DNA of 64,000 nucleotides from Symbiodinium natans (Eukaryota > Sar > Dinophyceae > Suessiales > Symbiodiniaceae): contig CAJNDS010001024.1 in assembly GCA_905221605.1 (NCBI GenBank), positions 707,501 to 771,500 of the forward strand, in the 5' to 3' direction. The translations under genes were made by a program, and so were the position numbers. This document shows positions 46,218 to 56,403 of this stretch, piece after piece. Position 1 is the stretch's first letter. Each line of letters starts with the position of its first letter. The notes under the pieces were generated by a model. That model was not told the origin of the DNA. It saw only the letters and a list, made by a program, of their open reading frames with translations, and searched no databases.

Positions 46218-46765
46218 CATAAAGTGGTTCAGGGAAGCCTCGTTTTCGCAGCGCGAAGCTCCGAAAGCTCGCGTCTTTGGAGCTCCCGGGAGCTTCAGCG
46301 AAGTGCGAAGCTCGAGTCTTCGGATCAGGCTGCCCCTTGTGAAGCTTGACGCGCGTACCCTAAATCTTCATTCCGCGTGGAAAGCCAGATCCCCAACAAA
46401 AGCTCGGCCGGCTGGCAAAAACAATCCGACAGGTCAATGGGGTCACCCTGACATAAACAAATGCAAGCCCTGTGCCTGACACTATACCGAAAGTTGCAAG
46501 GACTTGACGCAGCCCAGGTCACACCGACCGTGACCAATGTTGACTTCCGGGAACTCTCCATGGCAGCGCAATCTGCCGTCGGGCAGAAGTCGCTTTGCCT
46601 AAACCCAACGGATCTTGGTACAGAAAGGTATAGGTCTCCGGACATTTTGAGCGAACCCTCGCCATGCCTTATGTGAAGCTTAAGGCGGTGCTGCAGCAGA
46701 AGCAGGGTGTTTTTAGGGCGGGGCCCATGCCACATGTGCCTGGAACATCACGCAGCATGGGAGCG

Positions 46766-46770
<5 letters not shown>

Positions 46771-46814
<44 letters not shown>
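46771..46814. repeat. (CT)n microsatellite
   Basis: About 21 CT units, perfect. Confidence 0.95.
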
Positions 46815-46815
<1 letters not shown>

Positions 46816-46868
46816 GATGCTCTCACAGATCTTAAGAGCCTATACTCGAAGACTCTGCAATTCTAGGC

Positions 46869-47075
46869 TTGATTTGCCAGTCCGACAATACCGAGATGCC
46901 TTCGATGCTACGACCCAGGAGTCCGCCCCGGAGGCGCCGCAGCTCCCCGCTGCCGTCGCCCTCCGTTTCGGGCCGAACTCTGAGGCCGAATGTGCCCGAG
47001 TCACGAAGTCCTCGACGTACTGGAAGTGTAAAGCTAGCCATGGATTTCGGTGACACCTGCGGTTGGGGCCCCTGA
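46869..47075 (+). CDS. Possible Arg/Ser/Pro-rich exon
   Basis: The frame reads SDNTEMPSMLRPRSPPRRRR, then SSPLPSPSVSGRTLRP, then NVPESRSPRRTGSV and KLAMDFGDTCGWGP. It resembles the disordered RS/SP-rich tail of a splicing or nuclear protein. It begins after a probable TTGCCAG acceptor. Unproven. Confidence 0.3.
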   Translation: MICQSDNTEMPSMLRPRSPPRRRRSSPLPSPSVSGRTLRPNVPESRSPRRTGSVKLAMDFGDTCGWGP

Positions 47076-48296
47076 AAAAGCGCAGCTCATGCTCCTGAAG
47101 ACATGTTGCGGACTTGAAAACAAACCTAGATCTGTGGCTTGCGTTGGTGTGTGGTGGGAGTTTGATTCACAGTATGATGACTTGGGGACCTGCGTAGTGA
47201 GGACGTAGTGTGGACCTTTTGAAGCTTGATCCCGTTTGGTTATGAGTGGCAGATCGGATAGTTGCTGTACCTGCGGCGAGGGCATCGATCTCCTCCGTAG
47301 CAGACTATGTGCACCTGCAAACCCGGCCATGAAGGTCCCCGAACTCGGAGGATGCTACGGGGCATCGCCAGGCCAGCTAAATATAAGTATGTATGCAAGC
47401 ATATCATACATATATATATATATATATCTAGAGTATGAAATACAAGTAAGTATCCTACAATATTCAGTATTATATTCAGAAAATAGAAATCTAGAATGTA
47501 TATAACAACGGGATGCTCAGATCCAGTGAGCCGTCTTTGTATAGTGTATATAACAACATACACACTATGTGATATTAATATACAATAACATATCATATCA
47601 TATATAACTGTACATGTATATAGTTAAAAAAAAACAATGTTGTAGTGTATTATAATGCATCATCTGCGGAGCCCTCAATGGTCAAGACCTTAGTTTGAGG
47701 GCTGTTCGAAATTCCAGTTCCCCCCTCATATACCACCCTAAACCGCGATGTGGTTCGTCCAGCTATGCGGGTGCCAAAAACACCACGGTGTGGATTCGCC
47801 CCAGATGTCCGGGAGGGCAAAAAAGCGGCTTTTGCAGCAGGATCCCTTACTAAACGGGTCCCTTAGAGAGGACCCAATCTATGACAAGGTGCCGGTGCCT
47901 CGAAGTGGCCGAGCGTTCAAAACATCTTCTTGGGTGACAATGGGCACGTTGTGTGCGCGAAGCCAGGAAAAGCACACATGTCTCTTGCACAGCAATTGCA
48001 GGTGTCGAAAGCACCCCAGGCTGCGGCGAGATCTGCGCGAATATGCAATTTACGCTCGAAGCCTGATGGGATTTTGTCGTTTGTTTCTTACGGGGGGTCG
48101 TTTTTTGGAAGTTTCACACATTTATTGTCCGAAATCGTGCCCTCGCCGCAGCGCGGACACGTTTTGCGAAAGAACCACTAGAATTTTTGAAATCGTGTGT
48201 TTTTAGCACGGCTTGGGGTCGTTCAGATTCGTTGGCCAGGTTTTGCTTGAAATCGTACTGTCGCCACAGGCGGGGCACGTCTGTCGCTTGCCACTT
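47076..48296. other. Spacer with AT-rich (TA)n stretch
   Basis: AT-rich sequence at about 47380-47660 includes a (TA)n run near 47410. No exon is convincing in 47.7-48.2 kb, although open frames of up to 152 codons exist there. Confidence 0.35.
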
Positions 48297-48390
48297 CTAA
48301 ACCCTAAACCCTGAAACGTTCGCCGCCTCACTTGAGGCCATAGAGTCCAGCATCAGGATTTAGGGTTTGGGGTTTAGGGTTTAGGGTTGG
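48297..48390. repeat. Inverted pair of telomere-like tracts
   Basis: The left arm, from 48297, reads ctaaaccctaaaccctgaaa. The right arm, from about 48357, reads gatttagggtttggggttta and then gggtttaggg. The two arms, C-strand then G-strand, face each other across about 40 bp. Confidence 0.75.
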
Positions 48391-49257
48391 GAGTCCAGTT
48401 GCAAAAGGGTTTTTCGTGGAGCACAAACACCAGGTCAGGTCTCTGAATCGCGATCCTTTTCCTCTCGTGAGCCGTTGTTGGCTAGGTTCAACGTTTGAAA
48501 GAGATTTCGTGACGATGACCAGAGATGGCTGGGAAGGCCCAACTTTTGATCATAGTGGAGGTGGGTTTTTCAGCCGTCAAAACTAGTGTTTGTCCATTGG
48601 AGAGGTACGTCGTGGTTGGGGTTTATGAGTCTGTGTCTTGTTTGATCTTGTTTGCATTTGTTTGTTCATGCCTCTGTTGGACCAATACGCAATCTTCCCG
48701 CACGGTATTCTCGACTTGTCTTTTGCTTGGGGTGCGTGCGGTGTGAGTGGCAGAAAAGAAACCTAAACCGTTTACTCTACTTTGTTGTCGGGTTTTATGG
48801 TTAAAGGCCTGTTTTTCAGACTGCGCTTGCGGTGATGTCGTACAAGGAGGCACAAAAAGCTGTAAATACCCGGGGTTGGGCATGTTCGCAGAAGGCATGA
48901 GAGCTTGTGACTGCGCGTCTTGTTCGAGAAACATCAAACGTCCTTGTCCCGTATATTGCAAATAAACAACAAAACGCCGTAAATTCCAGTTGCTTGGGCA
49001 TGTTCGCAAAAAGGCGTGAACGCTTGTGACACGCTGTCGTTCCAGAAGCCCCAAACATCCTTGTGCAGTTTGTATGAAGACGTAGAAACTTTGCAAATAC
49101 CACTTTTTGTCGGCATGGCCGCCGTATGAAAAGACGTCATTGTCCCCCCCTGCTTTTGCCGCCCCAATATAAACCCCAAAAAAATCTTTAATGTTGTCAA
49201 ACCTTAAGAGTAATGAAAGGCATTGTTTCTATTACATCAGCACGCAGTCTGCAAAGT
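48391..49257. other. Spacer with internal duplicated segment
   Basis: Segments near 48857-48945 and 48970-49060 are similar, each with gttcgcagaaggc or gttcgcaaaaaggc, then gcttgtgac and gaaacatc or gccccaaacatcc. They suggest a degenerate ~110-bp tandem duplication. No gene is recognised. Confidence 0.4.
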
Positions 49258-49680
49258 GCAACAGGCTACCCGGTGCACCTGCACCCCGCACCCGGTCTGC
49301 ACCCTGCATCCAGCACGCCTGCACTCTTCGCCCGGCGCGCCTGCGCCCTGCGCCCGGTGCAGCTGCACCCTGCTTGGGGTGCACCTGCGCCCGCCCGGTG
49401 CACCTGCGCCCGCCCGGTGCACCTGCGCCCGCTTAGCGGAAGATTTAGCATTAGTTGGCCCAAATGTACTGCTAAATGTTCCGCTAAGCAGATGCAGGGG
49501 TGCATGGTGCAGGGTGCAGGTGCACAGGGACCCTACACACCCCCCACTGCACCTTATAGGCGCGCCCGCTGCGTCTCATGGACGTCCCTGCTGCACCCTG
49601 TTGGTGAACCCGACAGACGCACCCACTTGCACCCTAAGGGTGCACCTGCTTGCACCTCTTAACCTGCACCCCTGCGTCGC
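49258..49680. repeat. GTGCACCTGC minisatellite with central hairpin
   Basis: Degenerate units of ccggtgcacctgcgcccgc type run from 49258 to 49430. They then break at a 20-bp inverted repeat (49431-49450 and 49470-49489, one mismatch), and resume at 49490 partly as the reverse complement (gtgcagggtgcaggtgcac). The whole is a large imperfect palindrome. Confidence 0.85.
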
Positions 49681-49957
49681 CCCTAGGTTCCCTTGCCACG
49701 ACAAGCCAATAGAACATTACTCTTCGAGCTTGATAACTTTAATGCACGGCCTTGCCTAGAACAACCCTTCAAGGTTCGCAGAGAGGGCAGGCTTCTACCG
49801 TGCTACAGAGAGAGAGATGTCGAACCCCAACGCGCTCCAACCGCATCGTTCACCACTCCGCTACCTCAAAACCGACAGCTGCTTTCGCCTAATTACTTGC
49901 AAAGCTCCTAGACCCTGAGCCTCCTCAGCCCTGCACCGGAAAGTCGAAACTCGCCAG

Positions 49958-50302
49958 GTGCAAAGCGTCACCCCGACGAATTTCGGCATGACCTCACCGC
50001 GTATGGAAAGGTTGAAAGCGATCTCCAGGCACTCGGGCAGGGCCTCTGGAATCAATGCATCAACTTGTCCGTGTGGCCAAGAGGGTTGTGATGCAGCGAT
50101 GTTTCGCAGGTATTCAGGACATTGTGTGTGGAATTCTAGTGTCCTAGAAGGTGAACGAAGGAATTCGAACGACTCCAGAGGCCGCCAACGCCGGAGAAGA
50201 CTCCCAGAAGGCGTCTTATCGACGGAGGCGTGGCGCAGCAAAGAGCGTTCCAAAACAAACAATGAGCATGCATCCTTGGGCCTTGGTGTTTCGGGGGCAT
50301 AA
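49958..50302 (+). CDS. Possible exon, unrecognised
   Basis: After a CGCCAG acceptor-like site, the frame reads VQSVTPTNFGMTSPRMERLK, then AISRHSGRASGINAS, CPCGQEGCDAAMFRRYSG and a basic, Arg-rich tail, ending TAA 50300-50302. The CPC-x4-C cluster might bind metal. No family is recognised. Confidence 0.3.
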   Translation: MQSVTPTNFGMTSPRMERLKAISRHSGRASGINASTCPCGQEGCDAAMFRRYSGHCVWNSSVLEGERRNSNDSRGRQRRRRLPEGVLSTEAWRSKERSKTNNEHASLGLGVSGA

Positions 50303-50315
50303 AGCACCATTGTAA

Positions 50316-50473
50316 GGTCTTTTAGTATTATTATAGCGGCCCTATTTAGTACTTATTATGTGGGCCGCCCAAAAGACCACATATTTAGTATCTTCTCTAG
50401 TTTCGTTCACTTAAAGGGGCGAATTCACGCGCTTACTCATTCTCTTCGTGCGCTTGTAATATAGCCCCTTTAA
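50316..50473. repeat. Two adjacent hairpins, MITE-like
   Basis: Hairpin 1: ggtctttt (50316-50323) pairs with aaaagacc (50371-50378), and inside it gcggccc (50336-50342) pairs with gggccgc (50362-50368). Hairpin 2: ttaaaggggc (50411-50420) pairs with gccccttta plus a (50464-50473). All stems are perfect. The segment is AT-rich relative to its surroundings. Confidence 0.6.
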
Positions 50474-50669
50474 TGTTCTCTTCACGGGTGATGCATTAGA
50501 CCCAGAGTTTCTAGTACATTTAGTTCTATCCAGAGGGCACCCAGAACCGTGAAACATCCTGAAACCATTGTTGGGACACAGCGGGAACCAGTTCGAAAGT
50601 GCACCGGCTACGTTGCGTATATTCTCTGTTTTCTCAGAAGCTGGCTGTCTGTTTGTGTGAGAGCGTGGT

Positions 50670-51020
50670 TTGATGCAAGGCGAGGCGTCCGCGTCCCAAG
50701 ACTTTGCTTGGTCAGGCCCGGAGACTTTGCAGCCGCTGACTGAAACATCGCAAGCAGAGACCGAGCCGACTGTCCAGCCGACGGAGCCGGCTGGCAAAGC
50801 CCCGCCAGGGCCGGAGCTCGGGGTTTATGGAGTTTGGTACCAGGATGTAGCAGGTTTCAAGGATTTCAAGGCTTAGCACTCGAAGTTGAGACCCTAGACA
50901 CAAGAATTTAGAAGAAGCTGGCCAGCCCTCGGGGCATCAAACCTTGTGTTATCTTGTGATGCCCAGGTCGAAGCCATGGAGCCCCCGGATAGCCGCAAAG
51001 ACCAGGCGGGCAGAATTGTT
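50670..51020 (+). CDS. Exon candidates, Pro/Thr-rich
   Basis: 50670-~50850 reads QGEASASQDFAWSGPETLQP, then ETSQAETEPTVQPTEPA and GKAPPGPELGVYGVWYQD. 50969-~51015 reads VEAMEPPDSRKDQAGRIV after a GCCCAG acceptor. Both are disordered. They could be 5' exons of the ion channel that follows or belong to a separate gene. Confidence 0.35.
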
Positions 51021-51713
51021 CTAGATCATGGTCGGTCTTGGGGGTTCCTGTCCCAACAAGAACTATTGAGTTAAGGTAGCTACAAACATACTACAATGTA
51101 GAGAACTGGACATGTGGTGCGGTGCAGGCTTGCACCTTGCTATGTTTTGCAGGCAGGCGAATGAAAGCCCCGCTGGAAAGATGTCACCGCTCTGGACTTA
51201 GTTTGTCCTACAACCGTGTCGTTGGCAGCAGAAGCACCTTGCCTTGGAAGCTTCCCGTTTTGAGGCTGCCGCCGGCTGTGGATCGGTCCTCTGGGCCCAG
51301 CCCAGAGACGAACCCGAGGCCCTTGCCCCGCCAGGCAGCCACCTTACTGCCAACCGTGCGGCCCAAATCGGCGTCCCTTGGCAGCTGATGATGGTAGTTG
51401 AGGGCACAGGCGACATTTTGACATGGTGTCTGTAGTTCTTGGCTCATATCAAGACGCTTGACACTTCACCCCTGTTTTGACCCCGGTCTCGCTGTGTCAA
51501 GGAAACCGGTTCAGAAGACAGTGGCCTTCAGCTGCTCCACCCCGCGGCCCATGACCTGTGGCTTGTGAGAGGTGGCTAATTTTTTGCACGCTTTTGTGGG
51601 GGAGCTCTGAAGTGACTGACTGTGTTTCGTTGGCGGAGCCCATGACACTGATGCCTGACATGTCGGCCCAAGCCTATCTCTCAGTCGCTCTGGCGCACGC
51701 GAGAAGTTTCGCC

Positions 51714-54700
51714 ATGGCTGAGCCATGGAGAGGCCTTCTCCACCAGCTCACTATGGAGCTGGAGTGCCAGTCCGCCAAACTGCGGGACCTGGAGCTCCAG
51801 AACAGGCGCCTGCTGGAGCCTGGGCTGACTGTTTTGGACTGTTTTTGACTGTTTGACTGTTTCTTTCTCTTTTTTTGCTTATCACAACTCGGAAAAAGGG
51901 AGTGCGGCGCCTCAACAAAGAATCTGCATGTTCTTATCACAAGTTGGCTGCTGACAACTTGACACTGCGGCTGAGGAAGCAAACGTTCCGATCGAGATGG
52001 CTGCCATGCCTCCTGTCATGCGCGAACCCCCTCCCCCTCCAGGGGCCGGAGATGCCCGAAGGTCCAGAAGAAGTCAGCAGGAGGACGATGACGAAGAAGC
52101 AGAAGAAGAGCCAGTTACAGGCCTGCAGACAGTAGCTCGGCATGTACAATAATGCGGCTTGAGCTTTCTCTTCTTTGCAGGGACAGATCCAGGAGGTGTC
52201 TGTTGGAGTTGCTTGGAGCTGAGGACGTCATACTTCCGCATCCGCATCGGGACAGCAAGATCTCTCAAATCTCCGAGATTTTTCAGCCGCGGAGAAACTC
52301 GCGGGTATCAAAACTTATCGAATCGCAGCAGGTCAAATTCATGATCCTGCGCGCACAAAGAACCAGAGAATTTGGGGTGCCTCGCTCGCCATTCAGAGGC
52401 CCTGTGAGGTGGTCTCATTCCTTTTGCCCCTTAAGTTTTTGCTGACCACCCGATGCGAACAAGTTCCGCAGTCACTAGTTACAGCCGGCGGGCTCTCCTC
52501 GCAGTCTGTAGATGCGAAGGTGCAGAAGCGGTGGTTCGTCATCAATCCAGATACCAACCGCTTCGCCACGGTTTGGCAAATCATTACCAACTTCGCGCTG
52601 GCTTTTGTGGCCCTCATCACGCCACTGCAGGCCAGCCCCCCAGCATTCCTACTCTAGAGGGCGCAACTCAAAGGAATGCTGGCACTGTAAGCCTACTGGT
52701 CAAGCAGGTTGGTTTGCTGGAGATCCAATGGGACGCGCTCTTCGTTTTCACTATGCTGGTCGACTTAGTGTTCGTGATCGACATGGTCCTACAATTCGTC
52801 ACCATGTATCCACGTACGACAGCGCGCGGGTTGGAGTGGGAACTGAACCCCCGGAAGATTGCGATGAACTATTTGAGGACTGCGTTTTGCCAGGCACGCT
52901 GTGATAAGATTGTTCGGATCCACGCAAGGCCAGGGCCTAAGGAGACCAAGGTTGAATAAACACTCTCAACAGCAAGCCATAAATTCCATGTCCGAACTCC
53001 TCAATCCCATGCTTCACGCCAGGCTTCACAAGAAAGGACCTAGGAACTAAATGCCCTGAGTTGATGTTGGTCATCCTCAGCCCAAAAGTGACATCTGCTC
53101 GGGTCCCCGTCAGCTGGTCCAACAGCGTGGGTGCGGGTGGTTTGATATGTCAAAAATGACCTGAACGGAGTGCGTCAAGGGCTGGACCAGAAAAGCTTTT
53201 CCAGGGCCACGGTGGTCTGATTTTTGGGTGTTGCGCGGGTCAGGGTAGTCTCATTTCTTAACTTTCTTATCGAAGCGCTGCGTGGCTCGATGAAGGCCCA
53301 GGACCAGCCAAAGAACGGGAAGTGCAAATAAGAAAGCCAGATCTGTTTCCTGAGAGGTGCTGGGAGGCTCCTGTGCTTTTTTTGGGGACAGACAGGCCTT
53401 TGCAGGCTTCAGCTAAGAAGGCATTGAACTGGCCCCGGAGGACCTGGTTCTTTTTGGACTTCGTGACGCTGATCCCGTTCGACATGATTGGTTTAACCTC
53501 AGGCACCGACAGCCTGAAGGACCTGTTTTGGCTCCAGAACCTCATTTCGGGCTCAGGCTTGAGTGAATAAGGCTGAGAAGGTTAGGGTTTGCGGTGCCTA
53601 AGCCTTGCCTGTGAACCAACAGGCCCTGACTCACCCAACATCCTCATGCCGAAAGGGCAGCGCCATGAAGCCCAAAGCCCCAAAGCCCTGAACCCCGACC
53701 GTAAGGCTTTGCTCCTTGCCGGAAAGTGTCGAATCCCGCTCTCTCTCTGCTTCCGCGCTCGCCATGGCACTCACAGCCGCCGCCGTGCTTTCCGAGGAAG
53801 AGGTCCTGGTGGAGAGGCCCCACTCGCGCAACAAGCGCCACTGGTACCTCGCAGGTGCGGCAGTGGCGGCCCTGGCCGTGGTGGGGTTCGTGGCCAAGCT
53901 GTCTCACTCTCCTCTCTCCAAGTCAAAGACCCTGGACGAGATTGAGAACTGGGAGGAGCTTCCAGGAATGGACAAGGTCATTCTCAAGGCGCAATCCTTG
54001 AAACCGAAGCACCCCCTGCGCAACCTCAATGACCTGTTCTACGATTCGGTGCCGGAGGAACTTCCATGGATTCGCACGGAGTGCGTGATTGACACAGTGC
54101 AGGCAGCCGCCTACTTGGCCCAAGCGGTCGTTTTCCTGTACAAGGCCATCGACTACAATGGCCTGGAGTGCCCGGACAACTCGCCTGTGGGCTGCGCTGC
54201 CAGCGTAGCCGGCTTCATCACCTCCATCAGCTGGATTGCCTCGTATCTGTCCTTCGCTGCAAACGCCTGCGGCCAGGCCGTCAACAATGGCGCCCTCTGC
54301 GCAGGTGACTTCACGGCCTTGATGGCCAACTTCGGTGAGATCGCCACGGTGGGTGCCGCCGTGAAGGCCGACTGCGACTTTGGCAAGAACGCCATCTCCA
54401 TCCTCACCAACCCGGACCCTGTCAGCCCGCCGTGGGCGCAGTTCGTCCCCGGAGGCGCCGGCCCAGAAGCGGAGAAGATCCTGGCGATCAAGGGGCACCA
54501 GGAGGCGAACCGCAATCGAGGCTTCGACATCACGCAGTGTGTGGTGGATGTGACCAACTCCGCCTCCTACATTGTGCGAGTCATCCTCCAGATCCGTTCC
54601 GCTGCCAGCTCTTGCCCGGACCCGAAGGCCTGCGCTGTCGGCATCATGAACATCATCTCCTCCTTCGCCTGGATCTCCCAGTTCACGGCGCTGGCGGTGT

Positions 54701-56372
54701 CCGACTGTCAGGTGGGCGCTGATCAGAAGGCCTTGTGCACTGCCGACATCTCCGACATGGTGGCCGCGGTAACCAACGGACCCGCAGCCGGCATCGCATC
54801 CACCTCGGACTGCGCGGACCTCTAAAAGCCAAGACAGGCAAGGGCCATTGCTGGCAATGGCGACCTGAGCCGATGACAGCATGTATGGGCTGTTACATTT
54901 TTGTCAACCCATAATCGAATTTCGGGGCACGAGTCCTGGCTAATGGCAAGGGTGTTCGGAGCGTAAGCACACGATGTTAGTCTCCTAAGCCCCCTGAACG
55001 TTTAGGGTCCTTTCGGAGGGAAGCTGCGGGAGCCTCAGGGAGTAATTAGTCGGGAGGATTGGAGATGCCCTGCCGCTTGGCCACTTGCAGCCCCTGGCTG
55101 GAGACCATCATTCCTTGCGGCGTGCTTTCGCGAACGGCGAAGGCATGCGGCGTGCGCAGTACAGTTCAACGTGCGTCCTGACGACTCTCAGGTCCGACAT
55201 ACCCGAGAACTGCCCTGTAGCCCCAAATGATCACTGCCTGATAAGAAATAATGCATTCATTTCGGGAGCTCTGCTTGAGACCGTCCTTCACATCGCCGCT
55301 TTGGATGGAGGCTCTCAGGACAACCCGTCGTGAGAGAGACCTCCGTCCTGTGCCCAGGGCACAATGCCCTGTTTCGGCGTTCACGGCATGATACAGACTG
55401 TACTGACGCTTTTAACCCGAGACGCTTGTTTTCCATTCTGTGGCACCTGTGAACTCTCGCCCGCGGGTGCGCTACTGTGAGAGTCGAAACCCCGACCTTG
55501 CCGGCTGTTTGTGAGAGTGAGTGTGTATGTCTGTGTGTACGGGGGTCCCGTTTGGCCTTCATTTACCAGAACCTGCATCCAGCCCTGGATGCGCCAAGTG
55601 CTTGGAAGGGCTTCTTGGAAGCTTAATTAACCCTGCATTGCCTGTGCATCGAAGACTTCATGTTCGTTGTTTCACATGCGTTCGCTTTAGACTTTGCTTC
55701 GCCTACAGTCATAATGGGTACTTTAACTTATACGCGGTAACACAACTGTAGGCAGGGAAAGGGTCTGGGGGCTCATCATCCCTATCCAGGGGGGCACATG
55801 CCACCGCTGGTCTCCCCTAGCATACACAGCCCTTGCTCTCCAGAATCGGCCGCTTTTTTTGCGTTCGGGAAAGGGTCAAGACAAGCCTGAAGCCCTGGAA
55901 CTTGAACCCTATATCATCGTGCCATGGGAAAAACACCTGAGGAAGCACAACAGGAGCACCCCCAGAACTAAGACTGCATCCGGGAAGGATCTGAGGAGCA
56001 TCAAAGTCATTCGCGTCCTCCGGCTCCTGAAGTTGATGAGGCTTCTGCGCACCTCCCGACTGAGCCTGGGCGCTAAGGCTTGAGGCTTACAAGCTGTAGC
56101 TGTTGGAGGCTGCATAAGGCTTCAAAGAGGCGATAAAGGGGCTTGCAAGGGTTCGGAAGCAAGCATGGTCGGGTCACCCGGTTTCAGGAGCACCACTTAG
56201 ACATGATTGCGGTCATGAGCGTGTTGCAGCCAAGGACCCACCGCCTTGAGATACCCTTGTCCATCCCTTACCAGCAGGTGCCAGATTTGAAACGAGAGTT
56301 CGTTCGTTCGTGCGTGGATGTGTGCGTCTGTGTCTGTGTCTCTCTCTCTGTCTGTGCGCGTTTGTGTTTTTT

Positions 56373-56403
<31 letters not shown>

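Noticed and set aside
53923-54882. 319-codon frame on the - strand
   Set aside because: It is a shadow of the nested + strand gene, whose duplicated cysteine modules show the real frame.
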